In this document: one piece after another, positions 13,101 to 25,400 of the stretch
Layout of the letters: each line of letters begins with the position of its first letter
Position numbering within the stretch: the first letter of the stretch is position 1
Assembly: GCA_022316685.1 (NCBI GenBank)
Contig: JAKJHU010000109.1
Span: 496,001-560,000 of the forward strand
Source of the DNA: Progne subis subis
Lineage: Eukaryota; Chordata; Aves; Passeriformes; Hirundinidae
DNA: 64,000 nucleotides
Direction of reading: 5' to 3'
Notes under the pieces: generated by a model
The model's input: only the letters and a program-made list of their open reading frames with translations
The model's database searches: none
What the model was told of the DNA's origin: nothing
Translations under genes and position numbers: made by a program

Positions 13101-16100
13101 TGCTGTCAGAATAAGTTTATTTGACTGCATCAGCTTTTGTAGATATAAACAAAAGAGAATTTAGTCCTGCTTGGGATCACCCTTAGCACTGCAGCCTGGG
13201 AATAGAGGCAGTGGCCACTGCCTGCCAGCTCACAGTTGCCTGCTCAGGGGCAGAACACACAGCACAGACATGGAGCCATCAACAGAGCAGTAAAACCAGG
13301 CCCCAGGCCCGTGAGCGAGACTAAGCTTTACAGCTTTTTTTTTTGCCCATACCTAACTTGAGAGACAGCTACTCCAAGTTTAAGCTCTCAAAGCTGTCAG
13401 GAAACAGCAAGGTCCTGCTCTTCCATAAATGCAGACGAGCCTGGAAGCAGAGGTGTGGACAACAACCTCCTCAACAGGATACAGTCCCACAGCACTTGAG
13501 CCGGGCAGTTAAAAACAGGTCTATTAATAAATCGTCAGGCAAAAGTAAGATAGCAAACCAGGTCTGAGGTCAGTCCAGGAAATCCAAACAATCCTCAGTT
13601 CAGGAAAGGGCTGGAAACAGATTCACTGAAGCTCAGGAAAGGGCTGAGGCCCGGGCCTTAAACGGTGCTCCAGCGCTGATGGCGGAGAGGTGGATGGAGG
13701 GCCCAGGTGAGGGCGGCCAGGGCCATTAAAGGCTGTTGGAGCACACTGCCCTGACAGGGAAACACTGTGTTCTAGGGCATGGCTCTGCTGCCCTGCTCCT
13801 CAGAGTTTTCTGAAGGGAACAGGGCTGCCTAAACTTGTTCCTTTCTTCCAGAGCTGCTGTCAAAGAATATTGAGCTGAAGAGGATGAGGAAGCTGCAAGA
13901 GTTGGCAGACTCTGAAGGAGGAAGGGAGGATGGGAGAAGGGAAGAGAAGGGAAACTAAGAGACAGAGAAGGCAGAGGGAGAATTCTAATCAGTGGACAGA
14001 AGCAGGAAACCCTTGCTGCTCACAAGGAACACAGTCACTCGCACATGTCCCTTCCTCCAGGCCCCACTGAGAGCCCCAGGCAGCAGTGCCGTGCCACAGA
14101 AGCAGCCTTCCTCTCCAGGGCAGCCAGGGCAGCTGTGACACACAGCACCTCGCTGACCCACTGATCCCATTCCCCACTGCAGTACTGGCAGTAAGGGAAG
14201 GGACAACTTGCAGCAGGCAGCATGGTGGGAACGTCTGTCTTGGGACTACAAAGGCAACATCGCCTCTGCTGAGAATTCCAGGAAGAAATTTTGCTGCAGG
14301 ACATTTAGAGAGATGACCCAGATCCCATGAGGATGCTGAGCAGATGCTCTGTTACAGTGACCAGCTCTTGCTGGTTTATTCCTATCGACTTCCAGGGGAA
14401 CTTGATGGAGATTTTCTTGTTTCACATAGCTTACTTCACTAAACTAGAAATAAATTGTCCCTTGTTTGCCTGGAGCATTCAAAACAAAGTCAAATTCCCC
14501 ATGTGCTCAATGACCATCACTTCACCTGCTGATCCCCATGCTTAGAGTGCAATTCGGGTTTTCTCTGGAAAAAGGATTTACCTTGCAGAAGCAGCCCAGG
14601 ATCAGTTCCTATCCCAGTGGAAGCCCCACAAAGCCCCATCACTGCTTGGTTATGCAGTAATGCAGCCCCATGACACTCACTGCCAGGTCCTCCCAAGCTC
14701 TAAAAGCCAAGAAGTTATATCAGATCTGAGTGTAAGGACAATGTAAGAGAGCAGCATGAACCCCTGGACTGAAATGAGTGACAGGTGAATCGGGCCTTGC
14801 CTACGGAGGCATCACCATTTTTAGGGTCTCTACAAAGCAACAGAGCTACAGGCAATAGAGGGGGGCACAAGGGGGGCACAAGGAAGAAAACAGGCTCAGA
14901 GCAAACATTAAGCAACATGGACAACCCTTTTGACTTCAGCCAGGTGCCCAATAGATAGCTACCTGGCTAAACAGGGCACATCCAGCAAAATTCCTCATTT
15001 CTGCTTTTATGAGCTTTCCCAAGTTGCTGGGGGGAGGATTTCTAAATTCCACTTTAAATTAATGTGAATCAAGTATTAAAAACCCCATGGTAACTTGGCA
15101 AATCTCTGCTTTAATATAGAGTCTCTCTGTAATTAATATCTGATTGTGGAGCTCTGGGATGTACTGCAAGGAGGTCACTGGAGCGTCTCTGGCATTTTCC
15201 TGAAGGTCTAAATTCAGGCTGAACAATAAAGAAATGGCATGGGGCAAGCAGAGCGGTTCTGTGGTTTCAAAAGGACACAGTCCCCCTCCGTATCAGCTTA
15301 CACAAGGAGGGTTCAGCCAATGCTCTTCATGCCCCTGGGAGCCCAGGAATTACTTTTGAATCGTATTAGCAGGCCCACTGTCAGAAGTCTGGAACTCATT
15401 TTGCAGCATTCAACACCTCACTTAGGAAACCTTGCAAAGTGTACGGATCAAAAACTTGAAGGCTGTGGAGGGAGACAGCCTCAGTGCTTGCTCCTGCTGC
15501 AGCAGCTCTGTTATTAGCACAGGCCAAGAGCCCAGCCACTCTGGCTTCATTTCAGGGTCTCCATGCACAGCTAGCACAGGATTGAAATGCCCCCCTGCCT
15601 TGTCCCAGCAGTGCTGCCAGGGCACAGTGACCCCGCTCTCCGCACCCAGGGCTTCTCCCCACAGCGGAGCAGCACTCTGAGCTGACCTCGCCAGCCAGCA
15701 GCACTGCCAGCCCAGGGCTCCTGCAGAGAGCAGGGGCCCCTCAGAACTGCACTTGGGCCACCCCGAAAGGACCAGGGTGGCAGGGATATTCCCAAGGCAT
15801 GAGCCCATCCCGTGGGAAATGGTGTGAGCACAGGACGCTGAGCAAGACACAGACAGGTGTGTTGTGTAACTGCAGGCTACACTCACCCTAAACAATGGTC
15901 GTCTTAAATCAACAGAAAATAAGATGCTGAGAAGCAGACAGCAAAACAATGAGATGTGGATGAGGAGAGACCAGGAAGGAGCACTTCGAGCTTCTAAATA
16001 AATCTGACAGGGAATATTCGTCTTAAATCAGGGTTGCCACAAGCTGGTTGGAAATCTGCCTGGCCAATTTTCCTGTCATCTTGCCAGTTGCTGGGGAGAC

Positions 16101-19100
16101 AGATGAATTTGCCAAGAGTGGGTTTTTTTAATATCCAAGACCAGGATTTGCTGCTCAAGCCCAGACACACTGTACATGTCGACCAACTGCACTGACAACC
16201 TTGCTTCTGCTCATCTTAAACCGCTCTCCCAACAGAAGACACAGGCGTTACATCAATTCCCAAGATAGGGCCACACTTATTTAAGTGGAGTCAGGAGAGC
16301 TGTGCAATTAAAGCATGGACACAGTGCACGCTGCATTCCCTCTGACCCAGGATTTAGCATAAAATCACCTGTGGTCACCACAGACAGCTCTCAGCCCCGG
16401 TCTGGACACATTTTTGTTGTGGGTGTGGGCAGAGATGAGATGCCATCTATTGCTTCCTCTCCACAGTCCAAATCACTCCCATCTTGGTAGCCTTCCAAAG
16501 CCTTCTCATAGTTTTCTTTCAAGAGAAACATTGGCCCACAATTGGCCACAAAGCTCCCACAGCATCTCAGCACAGAGAACTGTGTAAAACCCCTGAATCC
16601 ACAGTACAGCAAGAGAGAGCAAACACAAAAGACTCAAGACTGCAGGTGGAATTTCCAGGATGGACGCTTTTAGCACGGCCAGCTTGACCCAGCCTGGGCA
16701 CCTCCCAGGCCAAGCAGGCTGCGTCTCCCCTCAGAGAATTTTTAACACATGTCAATTCAATTTTGGCAATTGTGCATAACCTTGTGAAACTAAGGCAGTG
16801 GGTGCTTTTAGCCAAGAGAATGGGGCTACCAGCAATTAGAGCTGACCTCAGACAGCTAATCTGGGAAGAAAATTATTTTAACTGGTCAGAAACGGGTCTT
16901 TTTCAGGGAGGAATGAGGTTTTTCCAAGGCATTCTCTGCAGCTTTATTTAGCCACTGGGAAGCCAACATTACAAGCCAGCTTCAGTAGGAACAAATCCAG
17001 ATAACCTTAACATATCCAGAAATCCAAGTCCTCCCCAAAAACATGCACAGCTCACAGAAAACAAGGGTTAAGAAGAAAACAGCAATTTTCTGCCTGGCAT
17101 TCGCATAGTTGGATTCTAGCCTGGAAATAAAGGAATATAGAAAAACACTTGTAAAAATACAAACACGATGTGTTCAAATCATGCTTCCATTGACTTTGAA
17201 CAGTGTTATGCCTGGAGTGAAATGGCTCTGTTGGGCTTAAGCTTGTCCTCAGAAATGCATTCTGAGTACTCAGCAATGCCATGGGAACCACACGGGCATC
17301 TCCAAGGGAAGGATTTGGCTAACTCCATTTAACTATTTAAAATTCCAGGGTTATTTGCAGAATACAGGCCAGAGTGCCATAAAAGCAAAACAATTTGAAG
17401 AGAAAGATATTCCAGAACGACTGTGAAATGGCAAACTGCACCCTCTTCTCTCATCAAAGCGCATCCGTTTACAGAGCGATCAGCGCGGGTATTGATTCAG
17501 GCAGGGAAGAGGCAATATTTACCTAAGCACCTGCACTTAGGATGTGTCAGAGCCACCAAACAGCCTGCAAGCCCAGCAGTCATTCACCATGGGAGAGGAG
17601 TCTCTATCGTTTCAGCCTTCCAAGAGCCATGAAGCAGCAGATAGCGTACTCCAAAGTGTGCATTTTGGCAGCGTGGGAATAAGCCATTCTGCGCTAGAGC
17701 CAGGGCCTTCTGCTTCGGGTCACGTGGACTCAAGTGAGCTGCTAAAATCCATCCTCACTTGTTCTTCTCCCTCTTGTCACTGTAGTCATCTCTTTAAAAA
17801 TCCCTGTGCCTGGGACTTGAGCAGGAATTTCTCTCCCAGCTTCCTCCCAAGCAATAAAAAGCAAGCACACGGCTCAGCCGAGAAAGCACAAGAAGCATAT
17901 ATGCCTCTCGCCACACTCGTCATGTTTCTCCCACAGCCCCCACGTGCTGAAGCCAGCCTGGGTGTTGTGAGCAGCAGAGGAGGATGAGCAGGGGTTTAAG
18001 CTCATCCTGGAAAGCCCCCAGACTTCCACTCGTGCTACTCGGTTCAATCTACCCCTGCCAACTAAATCCCTCTATTCCCACATCCCAACCTTACAACCAG
18101 TTGTTTAACAGCTAACTCCAGGCATAAAAGAATTGGAGATGTAAGGAATGCTGCTGGAGCTCTCAGCAGAGAAATCTGCAATACCAGGGATCACTTTAAA
18201 GGGCCTGAACCACTTCCCAAAGCAGATATTGACATGTCCAGAACATGGTTTCCTGGGCTGTCTTTAATAGCATTTTCCAGAATAACATCACTGCTCTCAT
18301 GTGTGCTCATCAGCCCCAGCATTCTGCACTCCCTGCAAATGTCAGGAGGTGTGCTGGACCTCAAACACCATTAACCCAGAACAGGGATCACTTTGGAAAT
18401 GGGGAGCTATTTTTTTGGAAATGCTTTTGTGGTGTACGGCATCTCCTCACCACTGAGAAAGCAAATCTAAACCCCAAAGAGTTCTCAGCACAAGGCAAGC
18501 GGGTTCCAAAAAGCCCACACTGCCCAGTGAAGATTATTGGGACGTTTTATGTGCCACTAGGTAATGTTTAGAGGTTGATACCAGAAAATGCACACAGGCA
18601 ATCCACTGCCAGCACCTCCAGCCTCTGTGTTGGCAGGGGAGGAAACCCAGGAAAGAAGATAGTAAATGCAGATTTAAAATGTTCTCCTATTAGTTCCTTT
18701 CTGTCAGTGCTTGGAGCAGAAAGGACCTCATCCTTAGAAACAAACAGCACGTTTTCCTGCTCTGCTTACACAGAACCTTTTGAATTCAGTCCCACATCAG
18801 TTTTGTCACCGTATCAGGACACACAGACACTTTACAGGACATCCCCAATTTACCACTCTCCTATGAGAGGGCTGGCTCCTAGACACAAGCACCCCCCAGC
18901 AGAACAGGACAGAACCAGGCCACAGCCTGCACTCCTTGACAGGCAGAGAGAGCATTTTGTGGCCCCCTAAAAGAATCTTATACCCCATCCCCCTCTCTCA
19001 GCACAAGCCCAAGCCCTTTTCAGGGAAAAGACCAGGAGTTTCTTTCCTGGCAGCCCTCAGCTGAAGTGACCAGGCTCCATCAGCCAGTGGGACAGCTGGG

Positions 19101-20094
19101 TCACACAGAGTGGCACAGAACTGGCACCCTGACAATAAAGACAGAGCCATCTCAGTGCCCTTTGGCAGCAGGGATGTGTGGAGTGCCAGCAGGGCTCTGG
19201 CACAGCAGAGTGCCCGTGGCTCCAGGCACGGTCTGCAGCAGAGCAACTCGCACAAGGACAGGCTGGAGCTGGCAGCACCCTGGGCAGGGACGGCCAGGAG
19301 ATGCTTCTCATTCCCAGGTCACTCCAACACACGCTGGAACAACTCTTTCACAATTTCACGTGTTCCCAGAGCTGCAGGGTTTTGAATCATCTCTGAAAAA
19401 CCTCTTCAGCTGCTTGTGAGTTACAGAATGATGAAAAGCACACTTTGGGGGGGAAAACCCCCCAGCAAATCTCAAAAGCCTTCCAGCCAGAAAGCGTGGC
19501 TGGTGCTTGAGACCTGGCACATGGCACCCCAATGAGGAGCCTCTGCTTTCCTAAATTGGAAAAAGTTGGGCTTTGATTTAACCAACTTATGAGTGTATGA
19601 AAATTGCATACTTAGCATGCAATGTAGTAGAAGCCTTTGTGCAGTCTTAACTCTGCATTAGCATATTCTAAGTCATTTAATTAAGTGTTGCAAATTGTTT
19701 TTCTGTTAATTATTTCAGTATTGGACATTATTATTTTCCCTTTTGGAAGACAGAATCTATTTCATGGGGGTTAATAATCCTGCTAACTCTCTTTCCCTTA
19801 ACTGTTCATTGCTGCTGATAAGGTTTCGTGTGCTTTTGTCAGACTGTAGGCTTCTAGCTCATTTATAATTGGATACATCCTGTACCGAGTATCTCTAGAA
19901 GTGCTGATATGATATCCCAGATGGTAATATTCCTCTTTTCTCTGCATGTAATTTCACAAAAAGGCCCACTGACAGCTAGTGTTTAAAGGAAATTCGTGTA
20001 AGCAGACATGGTAGGTGATCTGATCTTCTTTATGTTCGGGATGGGTAAATCCATTCTGATGAGCAAGAAGCAAAGAAGAGTGAATCAGAGCCAG
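10104..20094. other. Intergenic sequence; one AT-rich candidate conserved element
   Basis: No exon is supported. A moderately GC-rich patch at 13640-13730 contains a donor-like CCCAG|GTGAGG but no matching acceptor. The 19577-19780 part is AT-rich with several TAAT/ATTA and octamer-like words (GCATTAGCATATTC, TTAATTAAG), the look of a conserved enhancer. This is inference only. The open frame at 15422-15949 (-), 175 codons, overlaps others and has no protein-like features. Confidence 0.55.
14860..14881 (+). repeat. Perfect 11-bp tandem duplication
   Basis: GGGGGGCACAA occurs twice in tandem, followed by a partial third start (GG). It has no other notable content. Confidence 0.85.
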
Positions 20095-20305
20095 GGAGCA
20101 GCATCTGGGAGTCCTGGGCTTTATTCCCAGCACTGCCACTGATCTGTTACAGAACCATTAAACTGCTCCACCTCAGACTTCCTCATCTAAAATGGGCTTA
20201 TTATTGACTGTACCTACCTGGTAGGTGTCTAGTGGGGATTAACTAATATTTGGAAACACTTTGAGAACCTCTGAGGGAAGGTACAATATAAATGCAAAGC
20301 AGTTG
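20095..20305 (+). repeat. MIR-like SINE relic, nearly complete
   Basis: Landmarks in order are GAGTCCTGGGCTTTATTCCC, AGCACTGCCACTGATCTGTTA, CAGACTTCCTCATCTAAAATG, GACTGTACCTACCTGGTAGG, GGGGATTAACTAATATTTGG and AACACTTTGAGAACCTCTGA, followed by ACAATATAAATGCAAAG. This tracks the MIR consensus from the B-box region through the core to the GCGCTTTGAGA-like 3' segment. It is the best preserved of the ancient SINE relics in the window. Confidence 0.75.
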
Positions 20306-23300
20306 CACTGCTGCTCTATTAACTGTTGACAGCCTGCTCTGAACCAACAATGAATGCTAAGAATTAAGGTGAGGAACAGTCCCAATCAAAAAGTCATCCA
20401 GAGGGGAGTCCCCACGACTTTTCCAAGGAATGTGTCTCCCACCCACCTTGCTATCAGTACACAGAAGCAAACTTCTTCATGCAAAAAGGAGCTGCTCAGC
20501 AAACCATAAAGAGCTGAAGGCATTATCAGGACTAAACACACATTAAATCCTTCTCCCCCTAACTTATTCAAGCATTTCACATCTACAAAGCTGAGCTGGG
20601 AATCTCAGAAGAAGGATCTCACTCCCTGTCCCGTGGTACTCTCATCTACATCTTCTCTCAAAAACTTATTTGTGACCTTTTAGCTGGTTTCATTCCCGCA
20701 ACCTGAGACCATTCTAAACCCCTGCAGGAAAAAAAAAAGAACAAAACCCCAGTGAGGACAATAGTTCTCAACCTTCAGACAGCAACTGGTCCCTTCCTTC
20801 TGCAAAATCATCCACATACCATATACAGGAGCAACAAAGCATAGGACAGTAATGCAATCATTTTTCTAAAGGCCTGTAGGCTGGCCCTGCCCTGAGAAAG
20901 AACAAAATACATTGGACTAGAAAAACGAATGTATTTTAACCTCAAAGCATCACATAAACGTTAACCTCATCAGCCCGATCTCTGGGATGTGATATTATTC
21001 TTTCCATTCTGTAAAACAGACTAAAAGATTGAGGAGCACCTTGCTCTGAAATCCTCTCCAAGCAGCCTACAATGGCACTGCCCCTCTTCAGCCTCCTTTC
21101 CTCTCTCTTCACCCAAAGATGTTTATCTTTCTCTTAAACTCACACATGTCCCAAAGTAAATTAGAAGGCCAGGGCACCAGGCAGGGCCAAAGGCTAGCAC
21201 ATGAATTTACTGTGCTGTCTTCAGTCTCCCAGAAGCCTTTCCTGAGTCCTAATAAAGATATCTGAAACAAGATGCTAATGCTGGATTACCCAGGTAATCT
21301 CCCAGAGTTACTTCCCCGGTTTGCCTGGTTATAAATAATGAATTAGGCCTTTACTTATTATTTCTCCTGCCCTTTGGGGTCGCTGTGAGGCTGGGGAAGG
21401 AATACAAATTTAAGAATATTAGATCCATTTATTAATATCAATTTCTGCCAATCCTGCACAAGAGATGTCCCTCGCCCTGCGCGTGCTACTGATACTCTGA
21501 AGCGGCTGGGATGTTAATGGCATGGATCTAATAGCTGTGAACTGGCCCTGCCTTACTCACCATTCCCAGAAATTGAATTTTAAAAAGGCAGATGGGTGCT
21601 TCATAAGTGGAAACAGAATCATGTGCCAGTTTTCATTTCTTTTCCATTCCTGAGCGCTGGTGAAATGAAGTCTCCCCACTGGCTTTGTCCACATAAGCCT
21701 GCCGTAACAATTTAGTCCCCATCTTAAGAGCCCTTGTTATTCCCACGTTGGAGTTCTAAAGCACCACCTTAACCCTTTCTCTGCCGTCTTCCTCTGCAGC
21801 ACCCATTCCGCTGAACACAGCCACAACAATCAAACGGGCTTCCAAGAGATCTTTAGGCTGAGAGAACAAGATCTGTCCCACAGCCCCTTCGCTCTCTCCC
21901 TCTTGCCTTATTCCATCTGCTCTTTGACATAAAGGTAATTAATTCCAGTCATAACTATGAGCATGCCTGCAGCACTCGCTGTGCTGCAAGTCCCAGGCAT
22001 GTGAACATCGGTGGCCACAGGAGCGCTCCTGATGGGCTTCAAGCACGCAGTTCATTTCATTACCTTAATGAGTCTCATCATAACTCCAAAGGCCCCTCAC
22101 TGAAGGGATCAGTCACCAGCCATCAGCTGAAGGGAGTGGAAGCCATGGAAGCAGGAGTGTTAAGTTTCTGTAACTTGAATACACAGGTGTTTTTGAGGCC
22201 CCAGAACTGCTCAGAGCTGGGCTGGGCTGGGCAGGACAGGCTGGGATCACTGCTGGCCAGTCTGCAGGAGCTCTCCTGCCAGGCACTAACACTTCAGCAA
22301 AGCCCTCATCAGTCTCCACCTCTCGAGCAGCTGGCTCAAAGACCAGGCCAGGAGCCATCCCTCCTGCGCTTGAGGCACAGAGATCCCTTCTGTGCTGAGC
22401 ATCTTGGCACAGAATTCGAGTCTGAATTCGAGTCTTCAGGGTTTGTTTCAGTCAGCTCTTGAACTGCAGACACTTTATCCTCAATAAAGCCAGGCCAGGC
22501 CCAGTCACTGTCCCTAGCTGTCCAGGGAGGGCATCCTTGTGAATACCAATTCCCTCTGGAAGCCTCACCTACATCTCCCTCCTGCAACACCCGAGGCTTG
22601 TCCAGTGAGTGCAGCAGCACACTCCACCACATTCTCTCTTCAGACTCCAGACTGTGATCGTGTTGCAAAAATAATTGGGAATCTCAGCCAAAATACACGA
22701 GGAAAACAGATTTTGCAGTACAGACTTTCGCTAGGTTTCAAAATACTTCTGAAATCTTTGTAGAGTCAAGAGACGTGCTGTTTTCTTCCTTTTTCACTTT
22801 GATGTCGTTTTATCGACACCTTTGAAACATGGATCTCCTTTCTTAAGTATAAACACAGCTCCTTAAATGCTGTTATGCTTAAAATGCACCTTTTCAATAT
22901 CAGCCACATATTTGAAACAAACCAGAGAGCGTGTGAATTGCTGCACTGAAGATTGTTAGCACAGCTAAAGGGAACAGGCCTGAGTGGTAATGCCCAAGCC
23001 ATGGACAGTTGTTACTGGAGGTGGTTCCCTGGAGCACTTTTCATGGCCCTCAGCATTTGCAGATGTTTCCCATTTGCTCACGGACCCTCTGGAAGCCAAT
23101 GGCAGATATCAGTGATTTCCTTCTTCTACAGAGGACAAATGCTGTCTCATGAGGGAAGACCAGGCTGCCACAGCCCTTGAATTAGGACCTGACATTCCCT
23201 TTTCTCCCGGGAAGCACAGACCATTTGTTCCCCTTCTCTCTCACGTGGCATACCTGAGTCCCGTGGGGAACGTTGCTAATTGAATGGGAAGTGAGACTGT

Positions 23301-24910
23301 GAGCCAGCAGAAAAGGCAGATGGCTACAGCTGAGGGATAAATCAGATGCAGTTCTAAATTCTGCTGCCAAATGAAAGCCCAGCCCTTGGAGACTGGGGGA
23401 TTTCAGCGATGGCCTCAGTGGGAAGGTCACAAGAGTGGATATTCCCTCTTTTCCAGGCCTGGGTGATGAGCACAGAGGAGCTGTGTGGTCACCACAGACA
23501 TGCTCACCACCCAGCCTGAAGGTTTCCTTGGAATGTTGATGTGTATGGGATTTCACCCCCTTGCATTTGCTATGAAATGGTGATCTTGCAGCCTTCAGAA
23601 TCCCAGCTGCAAGCTTGGGAAGGAGCAGAGAGAAGTGTGGGAGGTGTGGAGGGCAGAACGCCGTGCCGTTCATATCTTGTAGTCCAGGAGAAAGGAAATC
23701 TCCAGACCGGTTCTACATTTCACTGACAGCCAATACAAACATTTTAAAGCTAGTGTTGATCAGCCAGAGCTGGAGAAGGGTGGGAACACACAGAAATTGC
23801 TGCTGCTTCAGGTGAATTTCGTATGAAATGGGGTGATCTCAGAGGCCTATGAACGATGTACTCGAAGGGCCAGTCCCAGACCCTAGAAATGCAGGAGCAA
23901 GCAGCTAGATGCCCATGCACTTGGGAAAATAGGAGCAGCCTGAGCCTTGCCGTGTTTCTGAGGCAACTAAAAACAAAACAGGCAAAGGGGGAGAGATGTT
24001 GAGAGAGAGGGGGAAGGAATTTCCTCATTGCACATTAGAAATTCTACACAAAGGTTCAATTTTAAACCCACACACTGCAGTGTTTGCTGCCTTTCTTTGT
24101 GGATCGCTTGGTATCATCCCACCAGCCACAGCCTCTGTGTCAGCCTCTGCAGAGCAGCCTGAAACAATGCCAGGCTTCCTTCCACCTTTCCACACTCTCA
24201 GGGATAAGTGTGTGAGAGATCCCTGTCCAGTCCTGGTGGGATGGGCAAGGTGGCAGCTAATCATGCCCCTAATATCACTCATCTGGAGACAGCTCTCAGG
24301 CAGAGGAAAACCCTGACTTCAGCACTTCCACAAAAGATTTAACTGCATCTTGTTTGGTCAAACTCCTCCTGGAGTAACTACACTCAGCTCACAGCCATCT
24401 TTGTCACCTCAAATTGGCTGCAACAGCTGCTGGCATGGAGCAGAGAGCAGAGCCCCCAGCACTGCCAGCTCCCAGCTCCCCGTGCCAGCTGATCCTGGTG
24501 GGATGAGGGGGAGGATTTTCTCCCTTCCTGTGCCCTTCAGCCACATCATTCATCCCCTGCCCAAAAGTGGGAATAGTGCAAATTTCCAGGCAATGCTCGA
24601 GTTTATCAGTGGCTGCATGTGGCTGATGGAGTGATCCTTGCAGTGTAAGGTCTCTGTTCACCTCTGTAATACTGTGTCACACGCCCCTCTCCTGAGCAGA
24701 GGTCAGGTTTTAAACAAGGACAGAGGAAAAGCAAGTTTAGATGCAGAGGATAAGACTGAGGCAGTAGAGATTAGAGCAGCCAGAGGAAAGCTGAAAGTCA
24801 TACTGTGGCATCCCATTGCCTTCTATCTGACAGACCTGGCTTTTAAACACCCCTCCCGTGTGTCACTGCAGTGACTGCTCCGTGAATTTATTTACCGAGG
24901 CAATCCAAGA
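20306..24910. other. Intergenic sequence; candidate conserved element at 21300-21560
   Basis: No gene is seen. The 21300-21560 segment alternates AT-rich homeodomain-type words (AATAATGAATTAGGCC, ATTTATTAATATCAATTT) with ordinary sequence and looks like developmental enhancer DNA. Several pure pyrimidine stretches occur near 21780-21910. Open frames at 22001-22462 (+) and 23182-23673 (-) are not exon-like. Confidence 0.55.
22412..22435 (+). repeat. Perfect 12-bp tandem duplication
   Basis: GAATTCGAGTCT occurs twice head to tail with no mismatch. It is probably a recent replication-slippage event in otherwise unique sequence. Confidence 0.9.
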
Positions 24911-25040
24911 AGAAAACAAAGGGAAAAAAAAAAAACAACCCCCCACCCAAAACCCCCCCCAAAAAACCAAACAAAAAAACCCTAAACCAAAACCAAAACA
25001 AAACAAACAAAACCCAAAACCAACCAACCAACCAACCAAC

Positions 25041-25073
<33 letters not shown>

Positions 25074-25133
25074 CAAAAAAAAAAAAAAACCAAACAAAAA
25101 ACCCCCCCAAAAACAAAAAAAACAAACCAACCA
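24911..25133. repeat. A/C-only low-complexity block with (AACC)n and minus-strand G-runs
   Basis: About 220 nt consist almost entirely of A and C on the plus strand. It includes C6-A-C3-AAAA-C8 at 24939-24960, a perfect (CCAA) run at about 25018-25043, and long A runs around 25044-25090. The minus strand therefore carries G8-TTTT-G3-T-G6, which meets the usual pattern for an intramolecular G-quadruplex. Long glycine/phenylalanine or lysine/proline/glutamine open frames over this block are artefacts of composition. Confidence 0.92.
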
Positions 25134-25202
25134 GGAAGTTACTCAGATTACAAGCATGCACAATTAGAACCTTGATATTTCTGGCACGGTAAGACAGAGG
25201 CA

Positions 25203-25400
25203 CATTAATAAATAATACTTTGCTCTTTTAAAGCACTTTTCTTCTAATGAGCTCCAAGCAATTTACAAGTTTTTGCTAGCTGAGCTTCACCAAACCCCTG
25301 CAAGGCAAGGAATAGATAAATTGAGTCCCTTTGCTCCTAGCCAAAGTTAAGATCACTAGGAGGGAAACAATGTAGTACACCAAAGCAGCGCTGCCAAATG
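25203..25400 (-). repeat. MIR-like SINE relic, reverse orientation
   Basis: On the minus strand the order is GGAGCAAAGGGACTCAATTT, CCTTGCAGGGGTTTGGTGAAG, TTGTAAATTGCTTGGAGCTC, AAAGTGCTTTAAAAGAGCAA and AGTATTATTTATTAAT. These correspond to the core-to-3' part of amniote MIR elements (TGTGAGG..TTGTAAAGCGCTTTGAGATC..GTGCAAAGTATTATTA). It lies just right of the A/C-rich low-complexity block. Confidence 0.6.

Noticed and set aside
15422..15949. 175-codon minus-strand open frame
   Set aside because: Overlaps frames on both strands, with no protein-like pattern and no splice context.
24858..25203. Long open frames on both strands in the A/C-rich block
   Set aside because: Lysine/proline/glutamine or glycine/phenylalanine runs come directly from simple sequence.
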